A stretch of 64,000 bases of DNA from Ligula intestinalis (taxonomy: Eukaryota > Platyhelminthes > Cestoda > Diphyllobothriidea > Diphyllobothriidae), in contig JAYGXS010000004.1 of NCBI GenBank assembly GCA_036362985.1, positions 45,695,365 to 45,759,364 of the forward strand. The letters are read 5' to 3'. The notes below the pieces were generated by a model, which was given only the letters and a program-made list of their open reading frames with translations, ran no database searches and was not told the origin of the DNA. This document shows positions 48,301 through 60,240 of this stretch, piece by piece; positions within the stretch are counted from its first letter, which is position 1; every line of letters starts with the position of its first letter. The position numbers were made by a program, and so were the translations under genes.

Positions 48301-48900
48301 TTTTCAGTTCACTTAAGGATCCCGCGAATATTAAAATTAGCTGAGAACCGAGAAGGATGATTAATTGAATGCGCCTTGATTATAGCTCATAAAAATACGA
48401 TCGGAATGTCCAGAAAATTGATCGATTTCATTCATTCAGTCAGTATATTTGAGGAAATAATAGGCTTGCGCCTTTGCACTCCGTGTTTATCCCATAAAAA
48501 TCACAAGAATTAGAAATATTATTAACAAGTTTTCAATCAGGAAAATATAGACAGTCACATGGTGCAATTGTTTGGCTTATCTATTCCAATAGAGTTCTAA
48601 ACTCTGCGAATAAATGGGCAGATTGACGTTTCTTTCCATTAACCTCCCAGTTGACGTGTATATTTTTACTATTCAAAATCGTTTTCACTTGGATATTCTT
48701 GATGAAAGATAATTTTTCGAGTGGTATGTAATGTTTAGCAATCTCACAGTAGGGCTAAAGTTTTGCAATGCATTATTTTGAATACGAACGTCGTAGGTTT
48801 CTATGGTTTTCTTACCACGCTTCTGTTGTGCTTATAGCCAAAGTGGCTACTTTACTGTTATTGTTTTTTTGCTGGAACGTCTACTGAAATAAATTCAGCA
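45350..48900. other. Long AT-rich stretch, nothing assigned
   Basis: No conserved coding region was recognised. Overlapping minus frames at 46837-47126 are proline/serine-rich but without a family. 48133-48360 (plus) is open without a recognisable domain. Confidence 0.3.
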
Positions 48901-48949
48901 ACAAGGTCAAAAAGAATGCACTCAGTGACAGCTCCTATTGCGCTTCCAC

Positions 48950-49045
48950 TTAACATGCCAATGAAACCAAAAACAATTTGCTGGCAATGTGGTGAAGGGC
49001 AGTTTGTATCAGACTATACATATCACACGAGGCGTTGCTAATGTT
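48950..49045 (+). pseudogene. Retroelement Gag zinc-knuckle remnant
   Basis: ICWQCGEGQFVSDYTYHTRR ending in C is a CCHC knuckle (C-x2-C, then H-x3-C, with the spacing enlarged by decay) of the C-W-x-C-G-x-x-H-F-x-x-D-C type seen in flatworm gypsy Gag. The two positions expected to be H and C in the middle read Q and Y. A stop follows directly. Confidence 0.45.
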
Positions 49046-50389
49046 TTCGGTTCAGTCAGAGAGCGACACTGCCGCACAAAATATTCGAGTCCATGAAAGA
49101 GATCTAATGCAATTGTCCGGCGCGACTCACAGGGACAAGGAATCCGCCAACCTACAGGACGAAACAGCGTCAGACCTCAAGACCATCAGCACAAGCAGCT
49201 GGAGACCCTTGGGTCGTCTTAACTGATACCAGCTGTCTTCGGAGCATGGAAAACGAAAAGTACGCCAATGCAGTTTGGGAGGTAAGGAAGTTAGATTTAG
49301 AGATACAGTTTGCGGTTGGGGGTTGAAGTGCTTGATTCCATTTACATGCCTTTTGGTTGAGGCCTTCATCCTCTCCATTCCTACTGGTTGATCCACGTTC
49401 GGCCAAGGTTGACTTTCCTTTTGTGCCAATCAAAATTTCTCGTTCCCTTCAGATTTTTATGTTGGCTCCTAAATCCCACTTTTAAACGACACAGAACCAT
49501 GCCAATTAATTATTTACTCACTTAAATAAAACATGTTATCAAAGAATTCTGTTCGCCTTTGTAAAAAACGCATGCATAGGTTAGCTGTTCACTTCACTAA
49601 TAAGCCTGGTATCGTTTTTGATATTCATGATCCGGAAAATACTCCTCCTGTTATTTTTTCATCCTCTCTGCTCTCTGGTCGAGCAGAGCGGGGAAACGTG
49701 TATGCCCACTAGCGTCCTCCGGCAGTTTTTACTGAAAAAAAGAGCTTTATCTACTGATTGGTCACCTGTCCTTGATCCGCTTGATCGAACACATCATAGA
49801 ATTTACCAGCTAGGTTAAAGTATTTTTTATGAGGCTGCCCTTCTATTTTAAAACCGGTTAGATAACAACTTCGAGAAACTGATCAAAGATTTCGATTCCT
49901 TAACTTTTTTAATTGCATTGATTTCCAGTTTACAGGCAAGATCAGAAGAAATGTACAGTAGGGGTTGGGGCTGGGGGTGAAAAAAACTTATCTTACTTCC
50001 TACTAGAGTCAGCCAATAATTGGTGTTTTTCAGGAGAGAAGAATACAGCTCGTGGAATGATAGTGCTTCGGGTTGGGGCAGGGTTGGCACAAGAGCACGG
50101 TGTTGTCAGTCTCCCTTCAGTGTAATCGAACCGGTATTCGGTGCCAGACACAGGTGTGTCGGCAAATGGGGTGCTGGCTGTCTGCAGAATAATTAGCCGA
50201 TTGCGGGCTGCAGAGTCAGCACCATTGCCTCGAGCATGAAGCCTGGCACAGGGCTCAGAGTTCGCGAACGCCGTTAGTGTGGAAGGCAGATTTCACTGAG
50301 TCAGCAACCGAAATTCGCGAAATATGTCCCGAATGTCGAAACCTAGCGATAGTTCTCTTAAATAAAGAATAGCTTTACCGAACTTTAAC

Positions 50390-52062
50390 ATTTATGGGTA
50401 GCTTATTCCAGATTGCAATGGCGTTAACTGAAAAAAACTGACTGTACCAGAGGAAGAACTAAAAAAGACATTTCGGTATCTGGTACGCCGACAGTGGTCA
50501 AGCTGCTTCAGTGTAGTGATGGGATTAAATGTACGACAGTCTAAAAGTTTCAGCAGTATAAATAGTACTTCTGTAATCTGCGAAGCCACAACGGATCCTT
50601 TTTTAAGCTCACAACGTCGTTGGTAAGTCGGGTTACGCTTTTTTGAAGGGAAAATGGTTTTGCTGAAAAATGCTAGCGTGCAAAAGGTTAAATAGGTACG
50701 AGCAGTATTCTAGACTGGGTCTAACGTAGATGTCTGGTTTTAATATTGATGGTTTTAAAAGTTCTGAGAATAAACCCGGTGGTTTGGGGCGCTTTCGAGA
50801 CAATTAGAACGCAGAATTCGGACAGATTAAGACCATTAGAATATAATATGGCCAGATCCTATATAACTCCGTGCACATTTAGCCAGTGACCGTCTATGTT
50901 TACCTAAGGCTGATGATCGTCGGTGACAACTAAAACGGAGCATTTGTGCCAAGAAAGGAAAAGGCGCCATGTTTCGCATCACCAAGCACAGGTCTGAAGA
51001 TCCTTTTTTAAGAGCTCGAGCACGATGATTGGATCTGCTGGTCTATACCAGTAGGCAACTTTTACATCGCCAGCAAGCATAAAGGGCTTACCGTTCTGAA
51101 ATAAATCAGGAACAAAGTAATATTGTGGGCCAAACACGCTACCCTGAATAACTCCACTCCTCACAAGTGTAAAGTTAGAGGTAACTGTGTAATTTTTAAC
51201 TCTTTGTGTGCAAGCATCCAAGCAGGAGGCTATAAAATTCAGACGGTTGTTACCTACGTCGAGAGAGGCCAGCTTCCAGAAGAGGAAATCACGGTCACTA
51301 CGATCAAAAGCCTTAGTGAAACCGAAAAAGACGATATAAAAAGCAAAATCATTGTCTCTAGATTGTAGCACATGATCAAAGAAAGAGAGTTGGCGGGTGT
51401 CACAATATATTTTTTTGGAATGCCATGCTGAGCCGCATTTAGTAGGTTATTCTCTGTTAAGTAACGCATCGTCTGGTCTGTGATCAAGGTCTCCAAGATC
51501 TTCCAAGCTACGGTAAGTGTGTTTATTGTCCTAACGTCCTCAAATGTCGTGGATCGGCCGTGTTTGGGGATAGGCAGAATGTATGATTCCTTACACAAAC
51601 TCGGAAAGGCTTCGGTTTCGAGATCAAGTCTAAATACCTCAAGCAGAAGGGACGGAAAAATATGATTTACATCAGTCTTTAAAATGCCGATCGGGGCATC
51701 CTCTGGTCCAGGACTATGAGATTAACGAAAACGCCGAATGCTTACGGTTACGTTCCAGAGGATAAGACTTACGGTTTCTAGGACGGCACCGGTCCAATCC
51801 CGGGTGGTCAGAAGTGGAGCAACTGTAGTTTTAATAGATATTCTGGTCAAGGAAGCGTTGAAACTATCAGCCGTCAGCTGACGTCCGCTATGGGGTTCCC
51901 AAGGGCGTCTCGAAGTATGGGATGTCGCATTTTTCTGTGAGTTCTTATCGTGCAGGAATGGAGTTTCGTAATATAAAACGCATGTTTTTCGATAAAGTTG
52001 ACCTTATCTGCTAGCTGGTATTCTTCGGACAGCTTCTTAGGATCAAAGGCAAGACCGCTCAT
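50390..52062 (-). mobile_element. CR1/jockey-like LINE remnant, heavily decayed
   Basis: In minus-strand order: KMRHPILRDALG (51900), CKESYILPIPKHGRSTTFED (51590) and YRPI-type RT start INTLTVAWKILETLI, LTENNLLNAAQHG (51460), FYIVFFGFTKAFDRSDRDFL (motif A, 51340), FTLVRSGVIQGSVFGPQYYF (motif B, 51170), FMLAGDVKVAYWY (motif C, ADD replaced by AGD), and CRRTRYRN-type C-terminal part near 50480. Two frames are needed. Loss of the ADD aspartate means it is dead. Confidence 0.7.
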
Positions 52063-52689
52063 ATTTTTTCTGACCTAGTTTTAAATGTATCGGATAGCTA
52101 ACCAACGGTTTTTCGGAACTTTCGAGTAGCGAGCGCAAAAACATTGGGTATCACAGCTCTATAGTTGCAATACTTGTGATTAGAACGTGACTGCACGATA
52201 ACCGGTGCTGCGCCTGAAATGTGCAGTTGCCGTCTACCGATTACTTTAGACTGGCCCGGAAATGCTTGCGTGACTGATTAACTGACAGGTTTCAAAACAA
52301 CCGGAGAACGTCGTGCCGGCCACCACCATCACATCCACAAACACCGGACGACTTGGCCCTACCTGGTCACGTCCACCGAGGCGCCCTTTTCGTTGGCTGT
52401 ATGTAGGTCACGCGAACATGCGCGCGTGGTGGCGCCTGAACGGATGCGGCGAACTGCTTTTGCGGCAAAACACAAGCAGTCGCGCCAACCTTGTCTCGAG
52501 ATAGGCTTTCCTGACTGCCTGATTTAGACCCACAGCTTGTGTCTTGACTCCATATAGTACCCGTTCTCCGTACCAGCATCAGTTGTCGAGATCTCGTCCA
52601 TATAAAATACCTAGATAATAAAGGATGGACGTTAAGTTGATCGCACGCCTTAGATACTCCCTATCTCCAGCATTCTGTTTTACGGGACC

Positions 52690-53150
52690 GGGGGTCTAGA
52701 TTTTGGTTTATTATTTAGTTATTTAGTTTTATTTTAGTTTTGGTGTAGTTTAGTTTAGTTTGTATTGAAATATCGGCATCCCAAGCAATATATATTGGTA
52801 ATGCTTAACTCTTTTTCGAAACAATAATGTTTCTTGTGTGAATTTTCGATTCTGGTTTTCCAGCTCACCGTAGAATCTTATGTCCGTCATCATTTTGAGT
52901 TAACTGTTTTCGTACAACTCTGATTCGTCCGACGACGAGCTGAGGAACCAGATTCAAAAATTCACACACTAAACATTATTCTTTCCCAAAGGATTTTATG
53001 GTTAGCCTAGTTTACCATATAGTAGTTAATTAAGTATATTTATCTAACGTTGCCGGTATCCAGCTAAGAAAAAAAAACTAAAGTGATCAACTAGATACTC
53101 AAATAAAAAATAAGCTAAACTAAGCCTAAAATAAAAGTAAAAGTAACCAC
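52690..53150. repeat. Long imperfect foldback, arms of about 190-210 bp
   Basis: The left arm (52695-52880) runs TTTTAG-rich, TATCGGCATCCC, CAATAATGTTTCTTGTGTGA, ATTTTCGATTCTGG, CCAGCTC. The right arm (52930-53150) read backwards gives TTTTAG-rich, GATACCGGCAAC, GAATAATGTTTAGTGTGTGA, ATTTTTGAATCTGG, CTCAGCTCGTCG. The loop is about 60 bp. The 22.3 kb tail repeat is a third copy of the inner arm. Confidence 0.7.
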
Positions 53151-53215
53151 AGGACTAGAAGCTAGGGGTATCCAAGGTGGGCGAACTACTTAACTGTTAC
53201 CTAATAAAGAAAGTA

Positions 53216-53660
53216 CAGTACGCGCCAGAATTCGTGCAACATGCCAACATATGCGAAAGATTAATACTCTTTCGCTAATCGGCATTGACTCGGGTTGTGA
53301 TACTGATTAGCATGTAGTCTATTCTGAAGTTATTTCAGTCAGGATAGGATGTCGGCTTTTTAGCGAGCTTATTTCTGGCCGGTAACAAAACTTATGTACT
53401 GTAAAAAGTAACTACTTTAATAGCATGCGTTTTTATCATTGATTTTAACTGCCTTTATAAATTCAAATATACTTTATGGGAAAAAGCACACGAAAGAATA
53501 TTTCGTATACTCGTTTAGTCGAAAATTACACCTTCTTTACACTTTATACTTGAAGAAAGGCTATGTTTTGGTTTTAAAAAAATTTCTGATTATGAGCTTT
53601 TTTACGATCTTGGAGTGTTCATTCATAATACATCGTATCCGTCCGTCCATATGTCCGTCG
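53216..53660 (-). repeat. Dispersed repeat family B, copy 4
   Basis: The reverse complement of 53230-53480 follows 23515-23770 in order: AATACTCTTTCGCTAATCGG, GATAGGATGTCGGCTTTTTA, TTTATAAATTCAAATATACT. Beyond 53600, TTCATTCATAATACATCGTA matches 23200-23215. Confidence 0.55.
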
Positions 53661-54224
53661 TACCACTGCACAGGAGTGATCAAATCATACTCCCTGCACA
53701 CTAATCTGGCCTGCAATGTAGTTGCGCATGGCTAAAACGTATGCCAGACTACATGACGGCATGCCCTGATCGGGCCACTAGGACTTGACGCGAGTCCATA
53801 ATAGTTATCCTACACCTGAAGGAGTGGTAGCATATGGCCACTTAGGCCATCGCAATAGATTTTTTCTGCGGCCGGCCTCAAGGCGTGGTGAATGCAGATC
53901 TGATCAGAATCTAGGGCATACTCCTGTAGCGACCCCCTTTCTTAGTCATGCTTTCCTCGGACGCCGCGCGGACTAGGTCATGTCTGGCTTTCTCAAGGCA
54001 GTCTAGTCTCACTAGCCAACTACTTCTCAAGGTTAGACCAGTGCCCGAGATGCGGACAATTTGTTTACGTCCATTCACTTCTAGAGCCGATGACTCACTG
54101 TTCGGTTGCAGACCTCCAGACCCGGTGATCGACTTGCCGGAATGCGACTCTGGACTGCACTCGTCTGGAAGTCACTTATCCTTTTGCTTACATACTACGC
54201 TTGTTCCTACCTTAGTAAATTCTC

Positions 54225-54335
54225 CCTGACACTATGGCCTTCCACGCCTTATTCTATTCAACTAGCTTAAACATGTTGGGATACTTTCTCTCGTCTATTA
54301 TCTGGCTGGACCACATCGTATCCCACACTCTCCTC
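54225..54335 (+). repeat. Dispersed repeat family C, inverted relative of 57640-57740
   Basis: ACTATGGCCTTCCACGCCTT, CTAGCTT, TGTTGGGATACTTTCTCTCG and TCTATTATCTGGCTGGACCA match the reverse complement of 57640-57735 (ACTCTGGCCTTCCACGCCTT, TATTGGGATACGTTCTAATC, GTCTCTTATCTGTTCGGACT). Confidence 0.55.
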
Positions 54336-55479
54336 CCTTATCTGCCTACCTCCGATGGCAAGACAAAATCGGGACCATTGGAGATGGTCTCAGTCGCTGC
54401 AGCTGAAGAAACTAAGTAGCCCGAACGCGCGTGCCACCCACTATCTGATCCTCACAGAATTTACTAGACTCTCGCAGAGGACGGCCTGAGTCCCACTGAG
54501 TGGCATACAGGCCATAGTCCCAGGAGGCTACTGCACCTGACTATCAGTTGTGATATTACTGACTTACCCATTCAGTCGGCAGCCCAGCCACCCAGTCACG
54601 ACTCGTATTGCCTCGTAAAGATGAAAGCCCGAAAATGGAAACATGCCCACTGGAAAGAGAGTTTTATTAGCCTGACGTTTCTGACTCTATCTCGAACCCA
54701 TCACCAGAGACAGTTGCAGAAATGGGATTGTGAGAGAGAAAGCTTTCGTTCCAGTGACTGTGTCTCCTTCTTTGCAACTTCTTTCTGGAACTCATCTCTT
54801 AGCTTCTGTTAACTGGTAAAAACGCATCATTTTTATAGGAGCATAGAGAGGCACTGAAGTGCTTTGAAGGTGGATTTCGGAGTATCCACCTCGCTATCTC
54901 TCCCCCTCTATCCGCTCTACCGTGAATCACTCCGTTGTCCGATCCAGCCAGCTGACAATGAAACTTGGCGCAGTGGTTGGCACGGCGTGACGGGCAAGTT
55001 TAGGTGGATCACCACACAAACCTGCACTCCCCCTCCCTCATGTGCGGCAGTACTTAGGTGGTGCACATCCCAACTGACGCGTACTCTAAGCTAACTTTAT
55101 CCACGCCTGGGTTCTCTGCCACTGCGCTTATCCCCAGGACTAGATAAACTGACCGGCTCGGACAGCCTACTGATGTCTGTGGTGGTAGACTGCCTCAGCG
55201 CATTCACCTCGTTAGAAAAACCTGGCACACTTGAAGCTCTCACACTGCGCTAGGAGCCGTGGCTTGAAAGGTTGCCAACTGACGACGTCGCAGTTAATCC
55301 GGTGTATGTTTGTATGGAGTGACCGACTGGTAGCTTCGCTCAAAAACATGCGAAGCGTCTTTTAGAATGGATTCTTTTGAAAACCAGGTTGATGGCAGCT
55401 GAATAAATTTGGCCAATCACGGCTGCATCTCACGGTATTTCTTTAGTGGCCCCTAGCAGCCACTTGGAACCCAAGATCA

Positions 55480-55865
55480 GCCGCTGACGCATGGCGCCTT
55501 TGGCCTGCGCGTCCACTGCCGCCTGGGGTCAGGCCTCACCGTGCCCGCGTGTCCACGTCAGCCTTTGCCCATCTCAAGGTCGCGCCACGACCGCTAGGCC
55601 CAGAAATTAGCAGTGTGATTGGCTGCCGTAACAAAGCATGCGCCGGCTATTCCCGACGCTCTCTTCACTCCGGATTTGACGACTTCGCAGCCGGACTGCG
55701 GTCATCCGAGAGTCAAAACTCTTTCCATCTATTTTCCGTTCCTCTGTATACAAAATAAACTATTCCTACTATTCTGGCCTCCACCGACTTCTTCTCTCCT
55801 AAGGAACCATTGTCTGAAGATCGCAGTAGCTAGGGTTTAACCCACTTAACCCCTGCGATATTCCT
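55480..55865 (-). repeat. Dispersed repeat family A, copy 2
   Basis: Reverse complement: TATCGCAGGGGTTAAGTGGG, TTAAACCC, ACTGCGATCTTCAGACAATG, AGAGAAGAAGTCGGTGGAGG. It aligns with 2885-3010 and keeps the later GATTGGCTGCCGT block. Confidence 0.55.
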
Positions 55866-56344
55866 TTCAAACGGAGCTGTGGCTGCGTGCATTTTTTGCA
55901 AAATAGCGAATTATCGGCTCATCGGAACTCACTCTCGCATAAGTCTTAATTCCTCTGCATGATTGACTCAATAGCACAGTAGCACAGCTTGACGCTCATT
56001 TTTGTCCCGGAGATCATCTGCAATTTAATAGCAAGAGGCATGACTGAGATACCCGCCTATTGTTATTATGCATACCCATCGGACCTCCCTTTCGGCTACG
56101 TTAAATAAGATTTAGTAAAAATGAAAACTTTCACCTTGATTGCTGACATAGCTCATCTGCTTCACTTTTCCTAAACTTGGATGAACTCTCATGCGGTCTC
56201 TACTGCTGAATGAAATTTCAAATCGGTGTACTCGTACTCTAGGCTCGTGATTTGCCATGACCCTCTTTATGATTACTAAATCAGAAAGTTCTGCGCTCGA
56301 TAGCCTGACATGACGGGAGGTCTCACTGCTACATGCGTTACTCG

Positions 56345-56555
56345 TGCGTCAAAGTAGTTCAACTCAAAAAACCAAGTGCACACGGCTTTTGAGGCCAAAT
56401 ATCGATTTTCTTGCATGAATCACTGTCGTTAAAAATCAATAAGTTAGCAAGTGCACTATCATGGCTTGTTCATGAGGTACCGGAACAATGGCGCTCCAAT
56501 CGATCTTTTCAGTATTGCAGTGAACTAAGCTCACCGAGCCGACTAGCGACGTCTT
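56345..56555 (+). repeat. Direct repeat pair D, first copy
   Basis: AACCAAGTGCACACGGCTTT, TGAGGCC, GTCGTTAAAAATCA, CAT GGC TTG and AGCTCACCGAGCCG recur at 58065-58245. Noncoding. Confidence 0.55.
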
Positions 56556-57539
56556 AAATGGTTGATCCACTACCAGTTATGGAGGAGTTTGTTGCATACG
56601 AATCGTCACGTGAACTTACAAACGGCGGTCGTAAAACAGAAATGTCGGCCTTGGTGAAGCATGCACGTTATATTTTCCCTGTGCACTTCGATTAACGTGA
56701 TATATGGGTATGATGAGCGGGCTAGAAATGAAAGTTTAATCTGGTGACTCTTACTGTCCATCAGTTCTTTTCTGGGATTAGGTCTGGCAGGTGCTACGTT
56801 TCCCAAATTTAATTTTTGCTTTGCTCAAGTGCCTACAAGGATTTTTTGGACTGAACTCATTTCAAGACCACGTAGGTGGCAGCTGAATGATTTTGGCGGA
56901 TCATAACTGCAAAGAGCATATGTTTGTGGCTAGTGGGGATGTATGTGTATCCATAGACACACATCGACAGTCTGACTCATGACCGGTGGCCTTCCAAAAT
57001 AGAATCTTCAATGAAAAAAGATATTACTAAATATGAGACTGCACTCAAATGTTTACTTACACATTTTGCAGTGATAGCTCAGTGCTCTCGTAGGGTTGCA
57101 CTCCCCTTCTAGCTGGTAGCCACCATGATATTTTTCACTACCGCTGGTGACTCAACCCGCTGACGAACAGATTGCTTCTTACCGGTCTACAGTCTGGACT
57201 TCGCAAAGTGACTCCTGCGTGCCGCCGACACTCGTTGGAATAACTATCCAGAGATTGTTGTCATGTCATTGTGCACTGACTTTGGCTGCAAAAATAATTG
57301 TTCCTGATTATTGACTGTCCGTCTTTTGAATTGTAGATTTGGTCATGTCAAGTCATGGCACACGACAACCTCAGCCCTTGATGGGAGCCAACCACTGACA
57401 TCAGGTCGAGGTCAGGTACCCCGAAAAAATTGAACAGCGCAACGTTTCGGATGACGGCCTTCTGCTCACTTGAATTCCGGGTATGCGATAATATAACGGG
57501 AACTCGCTGGTCGTTGAAAGGTTTGCGATATTATCTGTT

Positions 57540-57740
57540 CTGTTCTGAAACCTTTAACGTCTTCAGATCTGCTTATGCGGACACAATGTTCCGTGCCTGG
57601 CAGTTTGACGTGAAGGGAGATCTCATTGATGTGTGGGACAAGAAGTAGTCCGAACAGATAAGAGACGATTAGAACGTATCCCAATAATTATAAACTAGTA
57701 GATATGATAAGGCGTGGAAGGCCAGAGTGTTAGAGATAAT
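57540..57740 (-). repeat. Dispersed repeat family C, second copy
   Basis: This is the reverse-oriented partner of 54225-54335, longer on one side. No coding sequence was recognised. Confidence 0.5.
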
Positions 57741-58059
57741 TTAATAAGGTGTAACAGGAGTAGAATTTAAATAATAGGTAAGTGACTCTCAGACGAGTAC
57801 AAGTCCAGCCATGAGCGGGCCGCTCGGGGGATTGTCTGACCATCAGCAATCCCCGCACTAGGGTCTCGTTGTGGACTGGCCTTGGTAAGTGGTTGACCAG
57901 TGAGCTAGACAGGGGTTGACCTTGAACGGAGGTTTTGACAACCTGTGCGCGCACGGGCTGGTGGACACGTGAGCCAGACACGCTGAGCATCTGAGTGAAG
58001 CATGGCTAGGAAATGCAAGGTCGCTACAGATGCATGCATCGCCTATGCAGTTCAACGAC

Positions 58060-58250
58060 TCTACTCAGCTAACCAAGTGCACACGACGTCTGAGGCCGAG
58101 TACCGATTTTTTTTTGAGGGAAACACCGTCGTTAAAAATCAGTCAGCTAATAAGTAAACTGCCATGGCCTGGTTGCCATATTCCGAAAACCATCGCTCGC
58201 GAGACGACCTGATCTGAACTGTAGTGCACCAAGCTCACTAAGTGGGTGGA
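58060..58250 (+). repeat. Direct repeat pair D, second copy
   Basis: AACCAAGTGCACACGACGTC, TGAGGCCGAGTACCGATTTT, GTCGTTAAAAATCAG and AAGCTCACTAAGTGGGTGG follow the first copy in order, 1.7 kb downstream. A 60-codon open frame here is not conserved in the other copy. Confidence 0.55.
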
Positions 58251-58689
58251 AAGCAGTTTGAATCATTAGTTTGCTATAGATAAGCTTATTAAAATAGAAG
58301 TCAGCGATCGGATGTGTGGTCCCAATCAGAAAACGAGATTCCAGATCTTCTGTAATACGAAATTAATGATACTAAAAGTTTGATGAATCAGACAACCAAA
58401 ACTAACATAGTTGCTTGCGGGAAGCAAGTGATAAACAATGGATTCGTGCCAATTACAGACAAAGCGTAAAAACGCAAGTAGTAAATTTGAACTATTGGAA
58501 TTTTGGAGTTGTAAACAGGTTGAAAAATGAAAATCGAGGGCATTGTTTAGACACTCCGGGTGAACTGAGACCAACCCGTTATGTTCAAGCAAATTAACGA
58601 AGAAAATATACGAATATATCGGCACATGCACCTCTTGTAATAGTCGAGACTTAAGATATAATTGAGGTGTAGGACATTGAAAGCCTTAT

Positions 58690-58830
58690 TCCAAATCTAA
58701 ATTTATATCCTAAGTCTAACTCAAATCCTAAACCCGTATGCCTAGTTCTAGCCTCCCATCCGAAACCTAGTTCGTAACTCTAGTCTTATCATTAACATCA
58801 AACCCTAACCTCTAGCTCTAAGCCGGACGT
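58690..58830. repeat. Degenerate CCTAA-type repeat (telomere-like)
   Basis: A loose array of TCCTAA, TCTAACTC, ATCCTAAACCC, AAACCTAG and AAACCCTAACCTCTAGCTCT motifs in one orientation. It resembles a decayed CCCTAA-type interstitial array; no exact tandem copies remain. Confidence 0.35.
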
Positions 58831-59424
58831 CATCAAGGGAAAAAAACTTCAGAAAGGCGTGACGGGGAATGAGCGAAAAGGAAGGAAATTATTTTAAACT
58901 TACCTAAAGGACATCAGCATTTCCTAGATTATAGGTCTATATGAGGTCACATATTTCATTGTTAACAAGTAGAATAGTATGTTTAATTGTCGGTGGGAGT
59001 CGGTTGAAACTACTCAAATGTAGCCTTCTGACTTTCCTTTCATAATCGCTACGTTGTGGTCTAAGTTAAGGCTATAACGTTTTAATGAAAAATATGCTTC
59101 GTAAGAAACCGGTCTGCTAGTTTGCCTTTGCTCAAAGTTTTCTATACACACCTTGCATTTCAAAAATTCTGGTGAAAGCGATGAAGCTATTTTTTTCTAG
59201 TTCCGTGTCCTATTGTGCGTGAGTGGTAGCGCATCTCGGGTACCAAATAGTTAGAGGGTTAGCGGCACAGCCGGCATTTCACATGTTTATAGATTTTCTG
59301 GTTTACCTTATTTCTGAATTTCCACTACTCCTTCAGGAAATCGCCAGTAATTTATGTACACATAATTTAATTCTTTTTTCCGCCTGAAGGGATTTAAATG
59401 CCCATGTAAAATTTGCTTAGTATA

Positions 59425-59520
59425 CTGGAGTGACCATTTCTGACTTGTATGCCGTCATTAATCAGTGAAACCAGAACCCCGGTCTGCAAACCCGAGTGTC
59501 CTTGTCTCTGTCTGTAAAAT
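59425..59520 (-). mobile_element. tRNA-derived SINE remnant (reverse)
   Basis: The reverse strand tail block (TTAATGACGGCATACAAGTC..AGAAATGGTCACTCC) matches 30055-30100, and upstream the GACACTCGGGTTTGCAGACC block matches the B-box side of the 29.8 kb units. Confidence 0.4.
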
Positions 59521-59849
59521 GGTAAACACTGATTGTGCGACCTCACTGGAAACAGCACTTGCATCTGCCTATTTTTTTACAAAAAAGTAGGATTGGCTTG
59601 GTTTACTTATTCTCTTCGGGTTGTTTTACTGGGCGTTTTCGATAGCATGCTATCTGGCAATGGTGTTCTCTTAGCGCATCTAATGTAACGGTGGCGTAAT
59701 GCTAGGGGAGCTACTGCAGAGGTAGAGTTATCCTATGGTAGCTACTTCAGCTATAGCATTATCCTAACGTATCTAATCGTCATCTAAGTTTAACGCGCCA
59801 CTACTCTCTCTGCGATGTGATTGGCCACAGCAGCTTCGCAGTCTCTGAC

Positions 59850-60240
59850 CTATCGCGTAGTGTTAAGGGCTAAGAGGGTTTAACCCTACCGGCTGCGATC
59901 TTCTAAGCTCGGTTCCTTAGGCGATGAGGGAAGTCCTTGGAAGACCAGAGTAGTTGGAAGAATATATCCTGTACATAATTTATGGGAGAATAGGCAGTAG
60001 AATATTGACTACAAGACGACCGCACAATCGCAAGCCAGCGGATGGCGTCTGAAGTAAGGTCTGCTCGGCAGTCGTCACATCAGGTCCTGTGTGAGTCGGC
60101 CAGTGATTGGCTGTTACAGAGGCCGGAAGCAGCGAGTGTTCCGAAAGTGCACTTCGACTTGAGCTAGTCACGACAGGCGTTCACAAATGCACTTCGTTTT
60201 AAGCTAGTCACATCAGACCTTCCGAAACCTGCCAGTGGTT
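59850..60240 (+). repeat. Dispersed repeat family A, copy 3
   Basis: GGGTTTAACCCTACCGGCTG, CGATCTTCTAAGC, GTAGTTGGAAGAATATATCC and GATTGGCTGTTACAGAGGCC follow the order of the 2885-3330 copy. Confidence 0.55.

Noticed and set aside
52921..52960. Hammerhead motif in the 52.9 kb foldback
   Set aside because: CCGACGACGAG resembles the CUGANGA box only loosely, and no GAAA box follows.
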